In this document: piece after piece, positions 44,886 through 53,888 of the stretch
How the letters are laid out: every line of letters starts with the position of its first letter
Position numbering within the stretch: the first letter of the stretch is position 1
Assembly (NCBI GenBank): GCA_017508665.1
Contig: JAFVYL010000014.1
Coordinates: forward strand, 41,169 to 105,168
Source of the DNA: Clostridia bacterium
GTDB taxonomy: Bacteria > Bacillota > Clostridia > Oscillospirales > CAG-272
Reading direction: 5' to 3'
DNA length: 64,000 nucleotides
The notes under the pieces: generated by a model
The model's database searches: none
Told to the model about the DNA's origin: nothing
What the model saw: only the letters and a program-made list of their open reading frames with translations
Translations under genes and position numbers: made by a program

Positions 44886-45743
44886 TTATACGTTATTTTT
44901 CTTAGACTCTCTCTGTCTCTGCTGACGCTGCTTGAGAAGGAGTGAGTGTGAGAGCTGCATCTGCTGAATAATGCACTTAACGAGAGTATCAAGATCACTC
45001 CCCTCCTGATAATCGGCGGGGCTGATATAGTTTACACGGTCGTCGAGGAGAAGATCTGTAACCTTATTTTTTTGTCCTTTCTGATACACGGCTATGGACG
45101 TACCGCCCTGTTTCTTAACAAACGTCATACAGGGAATGTCGGTGATACCGTCGCCAAAGTATATCATATTACGGTACGGAATGACACGGTCGTTCATCTT
45201 ATCGTTGACCTTCTTATTGTCGGTCTCGTCATACGCAGCCTTGGATACTCGGAAGATATACTGTGTTTTTTGAGTATAGTTAATAGCTATTTTCGGCCAG
45301 ATCGCCTCACCGGTCTTTTCATCGAAGTAGTACTGACACGCGAAAATCTTCTTGAACTTATCGCTGATAGCACAGCCGTCAATGATCTCCTTTATACCGC
45401 TGGAGATAATATAGTGCTCAATATTTACACCGATAGACTCACCGTACTGATTTATTCTGTCAAACCAGTTGAGAACGCCCTTGTAGAACTTGACGTCCTT
45501 ACCCGTGGAGCGTAAATACTCCTTGGTAAACGGAATCCCCTTCTCCTGACATGCTATCATGGAATAGTACATATATCCGAGAATGCTTTCCATGTAGTTT
45601 TTGTTACGGAAGGTCTCGACCTTGCCCCAGAATTCGCCCGGAGTCATACCGAGGTTGGGGATAAAGCTGTAATTCTGCATATCCTGATCCGCGAGAGTCT
45701 TATCGAAATCATACATAAGGGCTATTGTCGGCTTCTTTTTCAT
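44886..45743 (-). CDS. HAD-superfamily phosphatase
   Basis: A 285-residue HAD hydrolase. Motif I is YDFDKTLAD (nucleophile Asp12, Asp14), motif II SSG in HYIISSGIKE (about 115-124), motif III a Lys in the following region, and motif IV YFGDGITDIPCM (about 192-203). The cap between motif I and II resembles the phosphoserine-phosphatase-like group. It dephosphorylates a small molecule; the substrate is unknown. The basic Gln-rich C-terminus (KQRQQRQRESKKNN) is unusual. Single gene with its own promoter. Confidence 0.92.
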   Translation of the reverse strand: MKKKPTIALMYDFDKTLADQDMQNYSFIPNLGMTPGEFWGKVETFRNKNYMESILGYMYYSMIACQEKGIPFTKEYLRSTGKDVKFYKGVLNWFDRINQYGESIGVNIEHYIISSGIKEIIDGCAISDKFKKIFACQYYFDEKTGEAIWPKIAINYTQKTQYIFRVSKAAYDETDNKKVNDKMNDRVIPYRNMIYFGDGITDIPCMTFVKKQGGTSIAVYQKGQKNKVTDLLLDDRVNYISPADYQEGSDLDTLVKCIIQQMQLSHSLLLKQRQQRQRESKKNNV

Positions 45744-45788
45744 ATTTTCTCCTATCTGCCTATACGGGCTACGATCTTTCTTATGTTA

Positions 45789-45817
45789 ATTTTATCACAG
45801 AAGCGGAAGATTGTCAA
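45789..45817 (-). promoter_or_regulatory. Promoter of the HAD gene
   Basis: TTGACA, 17 bases, TAAAAT on the minus strand. Between here and the next promoter (45818-45971) I see no gene; a 67-codon frame there has no ribosome site. Confidence 0.8.
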
Positions 45818-45971
45818 TACAGCACAACACACGCGCGCAAAATCAATGGGAAAGGTTGAAAATGCGGCTATATACGGAAGAAAAGCCGGTGAAATTATAC
45901 GTTACATCTTTGGTAAGGCAAATCATCTTCTGCTGATATTAAGTCTATTTGCGCCCGAAAATCTTTTTTTA

Positions 45972-46000
45972 TTGACACTTGCATGAGCATGTGATATAAT
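45972..46000 (+). promoter_or_regulatory. Promoter of the GH78-MazG-CE6 operon
   Basis: TTGACA, 17 bases, TATAAT: perfect consensus, about 32 bases before the ATG at 46033. Confidence 0.9.
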
Positions 46001-46032
46001 CAAAATACCAATAGTGTAAAGGGAACAGAACA

Positions 46033-48294
46033 ATGCAATTCATCAAGGCAACTAATAAATACTGTACTCTGAAAGAGAATATTCCTGCACCGATCTTCAG
46101 AAAGACATTCGAAATAGATTCTGAGGTAAGATCGGCAAGGCTTGATATAGCGACTCCCGGATTTTACGAGCTCTACGTAAACGGTGAGAATATTACGCAT
46201 GGACTCTTAGCGCCGTATATTGCAAACCCGGATCATCTCGTTTATCTTGATAGCTACGATCTTGCTCCGTATCTGAGAGTAGGCGGAAATGCTGTGGCCG
46301 TTATCCTCGGCAACGGATTTGCAAATCAAGACGTTGACGGATGGGAATTCAAGAATGCAGCTTTCCGTGCGCCTCTGTGCGTGGCACTCAGCGCACAGAT
46401 CGTGACCGAAAAGGGAACGGCATCTATAATCTCCGACGAGAGCTTTAAGGTGAGCACGTCCCCTATCCTTTTCGATATGTACCGCTACGGTATTGTGTAC
46501 GATGCAAGAGAAGAAAGAGACGGATTTGCCTCATTTGAATATGATGATTCCGGATGGGATCACGCTATATCTGCAGACGCGCCAAAGGGGAAAATCACTC
46601 GTAATCGCGCTAAGCCCATCAGAGTCAGAGCAGAGCTCAGACCTGTGAGATGGGAAAGACAGAGCGATTTCTACTGCCTCTATTACAAGGACGGACGTCC
46701 TATGAAGGAATGTTATATCAAGGACGGATATCTCTTTGATTTCGGTGTGAATACTGCAGGTGTTTGCAGGCTGAGAATAAAGGGTGAGGCAGGGCAGAGA
46801 ATCACTGTAAGACACGGTGAAACACTTCGCGACGGACTTTTTGACATTGGATCTACCGTGACCGTTAAGGAAGGCACGGAGAGGACGATCGATCTCTTGC
46901 AGCACGACGTTTACTATCTCAAGGGCGGCGAAGAGGAGATCCTCTCCCCAAGCTTCACCTATCACGGATTCAGATATGCTTTTGTCGAGGGCATAACAGA
47001 GGAGCAGTTGCATGATGACCTGATCACATATGCGGTTTTCAACACAGATGTAAATAAAAGGTCGCATTTTGAGTGCTCTGATGAGGTTTTGAATAGACTT
47101 TATGACATTTCGATAAACGCCGATCTCTCCAATTTCCACCATTTCCCGACAGACTGTCCTCACAGAGAGAAGAACGGATGGACGGGAGATGTTGCACTCT
47201 CCGCGGAGCAACTGCTTCTTTCCTTTGACTGTAAGGAAAATTTGACCGTATGGCTTGAGTCACTCAGATGCGCTCAGCTTGAGTCGGGTATGCTGCCGGG
47301 TATATCTCCTACTACGGGATGGGGATACAAATGGGGTAACGGTCCGTTCTGGGATCAGGCTGCGACCGTTGTTCCGTACTTTATCCATAAGTATGACGGG
47401 GACCTCACAGCGATGTCAGAGTCTGCAGATATGATATCGCGCTATCTTAGATACATAGCAGGCAGGAGAGACGGACGCGGACTCGTTGAGGTTGGACTCG
47501 GTGACTGGGTGCAGCCCGGTTGTGTTACACACGGTATAACCGCTCCGCTTTGCCTCACCGACTCGCTTACCGTATACGATATCGCGGATAAGGCGGAGTA
47601 TATCTTCAAAAAGCTCGCAAGGAGCGAGGACGAGCAGTTTGCGAGAGAGCTGAAGACGGAAATTCGCTCTGCAATAAAAACACATCTGATTGACCGTGAG
47701 AGCGCGACGGCAAAAGGCGATTGTCAGACGTCTCAGGCACTCCTTTTGCACTTCGGCATGTTTGATGAGTCTGACAGGGAGCGCGCATTCAGACGTCTTC
47801 TTGAGATCATAGAAAATGACAAACGTCATCTCAACACGGGAGTAATAGGACTCAAGTGTATATTTGATGTGCTGATCAGCGGTGGCGAGTGCGACCTCGC
47901 GCTTGAGATGATCTCACGTCCTGACGAGCCATCTTACGGAGCTATGCTTACAAGAGGCGCGACCGCACTGTGCGAGTCCCTTGACGTGAACGGACTCAAC
48001 GAGTCGGAAAACCACCACTTCCTCGGTGATATTATCAGAGTTTTCATCAGCTTGATAGCCGGACTTAAGCTTACGTCTAAGGACTCATTTATCTTCGAGC
48101 CACACGTCCCCACAAGCCTTGAGTACGCCCGTGCCGAGTACGTATTTTCACACGGTAAGGCACTCTGCGGCTGGGAGAAGTGCGAAGGAGGTATAAGATT
48201 TTATGCCGACGTACCCGAGGGAGTTTCCGCTGCGTTCAGATTTTCTGACGTCGAGATGCCCCTGAGCAGCGGACATAACGAAATTGTGATATAA
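46033..48294 (+). CDS. GH78 alpha-L-rhamnosidase
   Basis: A 753-residue cytoplasmic enzyme of the bacterial alpha-L-rhamnosidase family. Order: N-terminal beta domains (ATPGFYELYVNGENI, about residues 35-55; DFGVNTAGVCRL, about 236-247), then the (alpha/alpha)6 barrel with DCPHREKNGWTGDVALSAEQ (about 374-393), whose Asp and Glu form the acid/base region, and a C-terminal beta-sandwich (about 690-753). It removes alpha-L-rhamnose from plant glycosides or pectin side chains. Length and motifs fit GH78 better than the shorter protein at 9233. First gene of a three-gene operon. Confidence 0.94.
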   Translation: MQFIKATNKYCTLKENIPAPIFRKTFEIDSEVRSARLDIATPGFYELYVNGENITHGLLAPYIANPDHLVYLDSYDLAPYLRVGGNAVAVILGNGFANQDVDGWEFKNAAFRAPLCVALSAQIVTEKGTASIISDESFKVSTSPILFDMYRYGIVYDAREERDGFASFEYDDSGWDHAISADAPKGKITRNRAKPIRVRAELRPVRWERQSDFYCLYYKDGRPMKECYIKDGYLFDFGVNTAGVCRLRIKGEAGQRITVRHGETLRDGLFDIGSTVTVKEGTERTIDLLQHDVYYLKGGEEEILSPSFTYHGFRYAFVEGITEEQLHDDLITYAVFNTDVNKRSHFECSDEVLNRLYDISINADLSNFHHFPTDCPHREKNGWTGDVALSAEQLLLSFDCKENLTVWLESLRCAQLESGMLPGISPTTGWGYKWGNGPFWDQAATVVPYFIHKYDGDLTAMSESADMISRYLRYIAGRRDGRGLVEVGLGDWVQPGCVTHGITAPLCLTDSLTVYDIADKAEYIFKKLARSEDEQFARELKTEIRSAIKTHLIDRESATAKGDCQTSQALLLHFGMFDESDRERAFRRLLEIIENDKRHLNTGVIGLKCIFDVLISGGECDLALEMISRPDEPSYGAMLTRGATALCESLDVNGLNESENHHFLGDIIRVFISLIAGLKLTSKDSFIFEPHVPTSLEYARAEYVFSHGKALCGWEKCEGGIRFYADVPEGVSAAFRFSDVEMPLSSGHNEIVI

Positions 48295-48308
48295 GGGAGA
48301 GTTGATTT

Positions 48309-48656
48309 ATGATATCAAAGGAAACGGTAGATACCGTAAAGAAATTCAGAGACGACCGTGACTGGCGACAGTTCCACAACCCCAAGGATCTGGCAATTTC
48401 ACTTTCACTTGAGGCATCCGAGCTTCTCGAGATATTCCAATGGAGCGCGGACGATCTCGAATGTTACGGAAAAATGGACAAGATCCGCGAGGAGCTGGCA
48501 GACGTGCTGTGTTATTCGATACTTTTAGCCGACAGATGCGATCTTGATATGGATGAGATAATCAGAGAAAAGATGAAGAAGAACGCGGAAAAATACCCGG
48601 TTTCATCTGCCTACGGAAGCAAGGAAAAGTACACCGAGCTTAAGACCAAGGAATGA
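48309..48656 (+). CDS. MazG-like nucleotide pyrophosphohydrolase
   Basis: A 115-residue all-alpha NTP pyrophosphohydrolase of the MazG/dCTPase group. The metal-binding pattern is complete: LSLEASELLEIFQW (about residues 32-45) and REELADVLCYSILLADRCD (about 61-79). It cleaves (deoxy)nucleoside triphosphates to monophosphates and pyrophosphate, a house-cleaning role. It starts 14 bases after the GH78 stop and 12 bases before the esterase gene, an odd place for such an enzyme. GGGAGAG precedes the ATG. Confidence 0.93.
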   Translation: MISKETVDTVKKFRDDRDWRQFHNPKDLAISLSLEASELLEIFQWSADDLECYGKMDKIREELADVLCYSILLADRCDLDMDEIIREKMKKNAEKYPVSSAYGSKEKYTELKTKE

Positions 48657-48668
48657 CGGGGTAAGTAA

Positions 48669-49616
48669 ATGAAACGCACGTTAATCTTTCTTTTGATTTT
48701 ACTTATCGTGACCCCTATCGCTTTTAAGATAGGGAAAAGAGCGTTTACCATTCAGGGCCCGCCCTTGCCCGATATGAATTACGAGGTACGCGACACACTC
48801 GCTGACGGACAGGGGCGGGAGGCTGCCGTTATTCTTCTCGGCGGACAATCCAATGCCTCGGGATGCTCTCGTGACGAGTATCTCAAGCTAAATACCTCGC
48901 CTGAGAAATATGCCGAATACGATGCGGGATACGACAACGTTTATATCAATTATTACACCACGGGTACAAACGTATCAAACGGATTTGTCAAGTGTGCTAC
49001 GCGCCAGGGCGAGAGCGGAGTGTGCTTTGGCCCGGAGCTCGGAATGGCGGAAAGGCTTCACGAAATGTACCCCGATCGCACCTTCTTTATTATCAAGTGT
49101 GCATGGGGCGGCACTAATCTCTTTTCGCAGTGGCGCTCACCGTCAAGCTTCGGCATAACGGGACCGCTCTATAAACATTTCACCGAGTACGTCAACGCGA
49201 GTCTTGAATATCTCGTTTCCAAGAACTATGACGTCAAGATAGAGGCTATGTGCTGGATGCAGGGAGAGTCGGATTCTCTATCTGTCAGGGATGCCGTGGC
49301 CTACCGAACCAACATTAAAAACTTCGTACGCGACATCCGTGCTGAGTTTTCCGAGTATTCAGATACGGACGGAATAGGATTTGCAGATGCCTATATAGCC
49401 GAAAATCCCGTATGGATATACCATGATTACCTCAACACTTCCAAGCGTAAAGCAGCCGAGTCATTACCTATGTATTGTGTGATAGACACCAACAGTGAGG
49501 GGCTCACCTGCAAGAATGAGCCGTATGACGATCCCGACATCGTACATTACGATTCTCTCAGCCAGATAAAGCTCGGCAATCTATTTGCCGAGGCACTCTC
49601 ACGTTTCCTCGGCTGA
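48669..49616 (+). CDS. CE6-type acetylesterase (SASA domain), membrane-anchored or secreted
   Basis: A 315-residue SGNH-type esterase of carbohydrate esterase family 6 / sialate O-acetylesterase-like. The N-terminus is a signal or anchor segment (LIFLLILLIVTPIAF, residues 4-18) without a lipobox. Family blocks: LLGGQSNASGC (nucleophile Ser about 61), FGPELGMAERLHEMY, CAWGGTNL, CWMQGESD and VHYDSLSQIKLG (catalytic His near 295). It removes acetyl groups from polysaccharides such as xylan or pectin, or from sugars, outside the membrane. Last gene of the operon. Confidence 0.9.
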   Translation: MKRTLIFLLILLIVTPIAFKIGKRAFTIQGPPLPDMNYEVRDTLADGQGREAAVILLGGQSNASGCSRDEYLKLNTSPEKYAEYDAGYDNVYINYYTTGTNVSNGFVKCATRQGESGVCFGPELGMAERLHEMYPDRTFFIIKCAWGGTNLFSQWRSPSSFGITGPLYKHFTEYVNASLEYLVSKNYDVKIEAMCWMQGESDSLSVRDAVAYRTNIKNFVRDIRAEFSEYSDTDGIGFADAYIAENPVWIYHDYLNTSKRKAAESLPMYCVIDTNSEGLTCKNEPYDDPDIVHYDSLSQIKLGNLFAEALSRFLG

Positions 49617-49810
49617 TACCGCTTTCGTAAAGTGAAAAAACACATTTTGTGGTTTTCGGGAGCGTCGAGAATACAGAGTCTTGATGTTACTTCCGGTTTT
49701 AAACGTACAAGACTGTAATTTATTCTTTTTCTACGGAATTGATTTTTGCTTTGGAAGAAGAGTCCGTGGAGTCGAAGCGGATAATAATGCAAAGCATTAA
49801 CGGTATCTGT

Positions 49811-49865
49811 AATAGAAAGAGCAGGAATAGAAGGATGTTTTCCTTTTACTCTTGCTCTTTCTATT
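49811..49865 (+). terminator. Long hairpin terminator of the GH78-MazG-CE6 operon
   Basis: A 13 bp perfect stem AATAGAAAGAGCA (49811-49823) with 49853-49865, and a loosely paired inner arm, then a T-rich tail. It is nearly 200 bases after the esterase stop. The rest of 49617-50057 shows no gene. Confidence 0.65.
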
Positions 49866-50057
49866 TTCTATCAATGCGTTTGATATTGATCCTGCGATAT
49901 TTTAAGCGCAATTTTTAACGGTTTTTTTCGGTAGGAATTAAGACTTATTTGTATTTTTTTGGAAAGTAAATTGACACAATTTGATTTGTTGTCATTTATC
50001 ACAAAAAAGTTGTTTAAAGTGCACAAGGAAGATTTATTTTTTTATGACATGTGCCAA

Positions 50058-50086
50058 TTTACTTTGCTGATACTCTATGCTATAAT
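50058..50086 (+). promoter_or_regulatory. Promoter of the Cys-repeat lipoprotein gene
   Basis: TTTACT, 17 bases, TATAAT with a TG extended -10, about 48 bases before the ATG. Confidence 0.75.
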
Positions 50087-50133
50087 ATTCGAGGTTTATA
50101 ATTGACAAACAAAAAAGAAAGGAATGTAGCAAA

Positions 50134-53100
50134 ATGAAAAACATCAGATTTATCGTGCTGCTTGTACTTATGCTCAGCGTACTTCTCTTCAGCTTTGCTT
50201 CTTGTGATGCTGTAGAAGACGTAGCAGGCAAGGTTCCCGGACTTGAGAACCTTCTTGATAAGCTTCCCGGCGGCGATGATCATGTGCACGCTTTCAGCGA
50301 TGCAACATGTACTGCACCCAAGACCTGTGAGTGCGGCGCAACCGAGGGCGAGGCACTCGGCCACACTTACGAGGCTGTAGTTACCGCTCCTACTTGCACC
50401 AATGCAGGTTACACTACTTACCTTTGTAAGTGCGGCGAAGACTACAGAGCAGATGTAGTAGAAGCACTTGGACACACCTTTACAGAGGGCAAGTGCGCAT
50501 GTGGCGCAGAGGATCCCAACTACAATCCTCACGTACACTCTTATGAGGCTGTAGTTACCGCTCCCACTTGTACTGAGGCAGGCTTTACCACCTACACCTG
50601 TGCATGTGGCGACACCTACACCGCAGATGAGACTAAGGCACTCGGCCACTCCCACGAGGCTGTAGTTACCGCTCCCACCTGTACCGAGGCAGGCTACACC
50701 ACCTACACCTGTGCTTGCGGCGACACCTACACCGCAGATGAGACTAAGGCACTCGGCCACACCTTCATAGACAGCAAGTGTCATTGTGGCGCTGAATATG
50801 TAGATACCACAACAGAATGGTTCCTTACCACCGAGCTCAAGAACGGTGACCTCGTTCTTATCGGCGCTCCCGCTTACGGTAAGCTCCTCTCTGCTGAAAA
50901 GGTTAATGCAACATCCTACTACAACAAGGGTGTTAACTATACCGCTGATGATTTCTCTAACGTAACAGATGCTGAGATCTTCGTTGTTACTGTTAACGAG
51001 GACGGCACTTACACATTCACCTCTCTTACCGGTGACGTTATCGCTCTTGCTGCAAGCTACTCCTCCCTTAACAAGGACGGCGAGCATAAGTCCTGGGCTC
51101 TTACCGACAGAGGCGACGGCACCTTCCTTATGAAGAACACCGGACGTAACCTCTATCTTGAATGGTATTCATCCAAGGATAACTGGAGCACTTACTCTGC
51201 AGGTAACACCAATGAGTATTACCTCTCCTTCTACGTTAAGAACGACAATTTCGCAGCTGGCGGTGAACACGTTCACAACCACATCAGCAACGCTGTTGCT
51301 CCCACCTGTACCGAGGCAGGCTACACCACCTACACCTGTGCTTGCGGCGACACCTACACCGTAGACGGTGAGGCTGCTACCGGCCACTCCCACGAGGCTA
51401 CGGTTACCGCTCCCACCTGTACCGAGGCAGGATACACCACTTACACCTGTAAGTGCGGCGACACCTACACCGTAGAGGGTGATGCTGCTACCGGCCACAC
51501 CTACGTAGACGGTGTGTGCGCATGCGGTGAGACTGATCCCACCGTACATTTCCACGTATATGAAGCAGTAGTTACTGCTCCTACATGTACTGCTACCGGT
51601 TACACTACTTACACCTGCTCTTGCGGTGATAGCTATACCGGTGATGAGACTGCCAAGATTCCTCACATTGACGAGAACCTTGACGTTGAGTGTGACAGAG
51701 AGGGATGTACCTTTAAGGTAGCTCCTCCCGCTGACTCCACTCTTTCTAATTACACAGCAAACTGTCTTGGATCTAAGCTTTCAACCAGTAATGCTTACTA
51801 CGTTGAAGGTACGATCGTAGAGGTTCTTGATCAGAAGAACGGTATCTTCCTTCTTGATGACGGCACCGGCGAGACCTTCTACTTCAGATTGCCCAAGAAT
51901 GCAGAGGACGTTTCTCATGCAAACTGGGAGATCAAGCTTACTCTTGGCGACAAGGTAAGACTTTACGGCAAGATCAATAAATTCTCTTCTACTACTGCTC
52001 CCAACGGTCAGTACTGGCCCGCAATGCAGGGCCCTGTAGTAACGCTTCTTGAGCAGCACGCTCACGACTTTACGTTCTCCCCTGCAACCTGTAGCGATCC
52101 TGCCTTCTGCGTTTGCGGACAGAGCTACGGCGAGTCTCTCGACTGTGTAGACACAGACGGCAATGATCTTTGCGACGCCTGTGGCAGAAACGTTAAGTAC
52201 GTTTATGAGTATGTTGAGATCAGAACCGACAACGACAGCGGCGTGCTTGATACGACTGCAGGCACTTACACCTGGAGCAACGACAACTTCGACGTTCAGG
52301 TAGCAAAGGGCACCTCCAGCCAGCTTTATTCTACAGCAAAGGATCACATGAGAGTTTATAAGGGTAATGAGTTCATTCTTGTTAGTAAGAATGGCCTCAC
52401 CGTTAAGACTATCACTGTTTACCTTACCAATGCAACTCAGGTTGGCAACTTTGAAAAGTTCCTTACAGGATACACTTATACCAAGAATGAAGAGAATTTC
52501 TCTATTACCGTAGAGATCAATTCTGCTGAGACTCTCACCTTCGCAAATACCGCTTCTACTACTCAGATCAAGGGTGTAGAATTTGGTTACGAGCCTCCGG
52601 CACACGAGCATAGTTACACCTCAACTGTTACCGCTCCCACTTGCACTGAGGCAGGCTTTACCACCTACACCTGTGCTTGTGGTGACACCTACACCGAGCC
52701 CGGTGAGGCTGCAACCGGCCACACCTACGCAGATGCGACCTGCACTGCACCCAAGACCTGCCACTGCGGCGCTACCGAGGGTGAGGCTCTCGGTCACACC
52801 GGATATACTGAAGACTATGTTTGCGATACTTGTAACACAGTTATAGAGCCCGAGGCAGATTCCACTCTTACTATTGCTCAGGCTATCACCCTCGCTAATG
52901 CTATGGGTAACAACTACACCACCAATAAGTACTATATTACCGGTAGAATCGTTGATATCTCCAATACCTTCAACGGTAACTTCAACATCGTAGATGCAAG
53001 CGGTAATAAGCTCTACATTTACGGACTCAAGAACGCTGTTGGCGAGGGTAACTTCAGCAATCTCAATCCTCAGCCCGCGGTAGGTGACGAGATCACTCTC

Positions 53101-53829
53101 TACACCGTAGTTGGCTGCTATGAGAATGCTCCTCAGGCTAAGGGCGCTTGGCTCGACGAGCTTGTTCAGCACACCGAGCACGAGTGGGTAGATGCTACAT
53201 GTACAGATGCTAAGTACTGCTCCATCTGCGGTAAGGTAGAGGGCGAGCCCGCTGATCACACCTACGTAGACGGTGTTTGCACCGGATGCGGCAAGACCGA
53301 GGTCAAGGGTGAGGTTGTTACCTATACCGAGGATTTCGCAGGTCTTACCAAGGGCAGCAGCTACGGTTCTCACACCACCACCAGCGGCTGGACTGCAGTA
53401 AACGCAGCAGTGCTTGTTGGCGGTTCAAGTGATGCTAACCCCGTATTCAAGTTTATCGGTGCAAGTGATGCCACCAAGGCAATCACTCTTAACGGTCATA
53501 CCGATAAGGTAGGTAAGCTTACCTCCGCTACTCTTTCCGGCGGTATCTCCAAGCTTTCCTTCAACTACGGTCATGCCTTCTCCGATAAGAACGGTGTAGA
53601 CATTACTATTAACATTATTCAGAACGGCGAGGTAGTTGCTACCTACAATCTTGACAACGACAGCGTAACCCAGAAGACCGCTTACTCCTTCGTTTGGGAG
53701 CTTGATACCGTTGTAGAGGGCGATTTCGTTATCGAGATCGTTAACAACTCTCCTTCCGCTACTGCAGGTAACAAGGACAGAGTATCTATCTTCAATCTTT
53801 CTTGGGATAGCGCTCCCGTTGTTGCATAA
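50134..53829 (+). CDS. Large surface lipoprotein with cysteine-rich repeats and OB-fold-like domains
   Basis: A 1231-residue surface lipoprotein (lipobox FSFASC, Cys about 24). Seven repeats of about 38 residues share the core APTCTEAGYTTYTCACGDTY with three conserved Cys; shorter relatives end in CGATEGEALGH. Between them are a domain of about 140 residues (about 225-370, TEWFLTTELKNGDLVLIG), one OB-like domain (about 540-640, YYVEGTIVEVLDQKNGIFLL), a domain near 690-810, a second OB-like domain (about 910-1010, YYITGRIVDISN) and a C-terminal jelly-roll-like domain (about 1065-1230). The Cys repeats could bind metal or form disulfides; I do not know a named function. No enzyme domain is visible. 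GAAAGGAATG precedes the ATG. Related in its OB modules to the lipoprotein at 30308. Confidence 0.88.
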   Translation: MKNIRFIVLLVLMLSVLLFSFASCDAVEDVAGKVPGLENLLDKLPGGDDHVHAFSDATCTAPKTCECGATEGEALGHTYEAVVTAPTCTNAGYTTYLCKCGEDYRADVVEALGHTFTEGKCACGAEDPNYNPHVHSYEAVVTAPTCTEAGFTTYTCACGDTYTADETKALGHSHEAVVTAPTCTEAGYTTYTCACGDTYTADETKALGHTFIDSKCHCGAEYVDTTTEWFLTTELKNGDLVLIGAPAYGKLLSAEKVNATSYYNKGVNYTADDFSNVTDAEIFVVTVNEDGTYTFTSLTGDVIALAASYSSLNKDGEHKSWALTDRGDGTFLMKNTGRNLYLEWYSSKDNWSTYSAGNTNEYYLSFYVKNDNFAAGGEHVHNHISNAVAPTCTEAGYTTYTCACGDTYTVDGEAATGHSHEATVTAPTCTEAGYTTYTCKCGDTYTVEGDAATGHTYVDGVCACGETDPTVHFHVYEAVVTAPTCTATGYTTYTCSCGDSYTGDETAKIPHIDENLDVECDREGCTFKVAPPADSTLSNYTANCLGSKLSTSNAYYVEGTIVEVLDQKNGIFLLDDGTGETFYFRLPKNAEDVSHANWEIKLTLGDKVRLYGKINKFSSTTAPNGQYWPAMQGPVVTLLEQHAHDFTFSPATCSDPAFCVCGQSYGESLDCVDTDGNDLCDACGRNVKYVYEYVEIRTDNDSGVLDTTAGTYTWSNDNFDVQVAKGTSSQLYSTAKDHMRVYKGNEFILVSKNGLTVKTITVYLTNATQVGNFEKFLTGYTYTKNEENFSITVEINSAETLTFANTASTTQIKGVEFGYEPPAHEHSYTSTVTAPTCTEAGFTTYTCACGDTYTEPGEAATGHTYADATCTAPKTCHCGATEGEALGHTGYTEDYVCDTCNTVIEPEADSTLTIAQAITLANAMGNNYTTNKYYITGRIVDISNTFNGNFNIVDASGNKLYIYGLKNAVGEGNFSNLNPQPAVGDEITLYTVVGCYENAPQAKGAWLDELVQHTEHEWVDATCTDAKYCSICGKVEGEPADHTYVDGVCTGCGKTEVKGEVVTYTEDFAGLTKGSSYGSHTTTSGWTAVNAAVLVGGSSDANPVFKFIGASDATKAITLNGHTDKVGKLTSATLSGGISKLSFNYGHAFSDKNGVDITINIIQNGEVVATYNLDNDSVTQKTAYSFVWELDTVVEGDFVIEIVNNSPSATAGNKDRVSIFNLSWDSAPVVA
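50362..52722 (+). repeat. Seven copies of a 38-residue Cys-rich coding repeat
   Basis: Copies lie near 50362-50475, 50533-50646, 50647-50760, 51274-51384, 51385-51498, 51553-51666 and 52609-52722. Some are almost identical as DNA over 60 or more bases (for example near 50679 and 51298), so copy number can change by recombination and assembly errors are possible here. Confidence 0.85.
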
Positions 53830-53850
53830 TAAAATTTTGCTATAACATAA

Positions 53851-53880
53851 AAAAGCACTCCGAGTGATTGGAGTGCTTTT
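53851..53880. terminator. Bidirectional terminator
   Basis: An 11 bp stem AAAAGCACTCC with an eight-base loop and T-rich flanks on both strands, between the lipoprotein gene and the converging ABC operon. Confidence 0.87.
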
Positions 53881-53888
53881 CGTTTTTA

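Noticed and set aside
45783-45986. 67-codon frame between the HAD and GH78 genes
   Set aside because: It overlaps both divergent promoters and lacks a ribosome site.
50362-52722. CRISPR-like array
   Set aside because: The repeats are coding, in frame, about 114 bases long and unevenly spaced inside a lipoprotein gene.
50080-53373. Several long minus-strand frames opposite the Cys-repeat lipoprotein
   Set aside because: They mirror the repeats and are rich in Gly, Val and Ser without any domain; the plus strand has lipobox and ordered domains.
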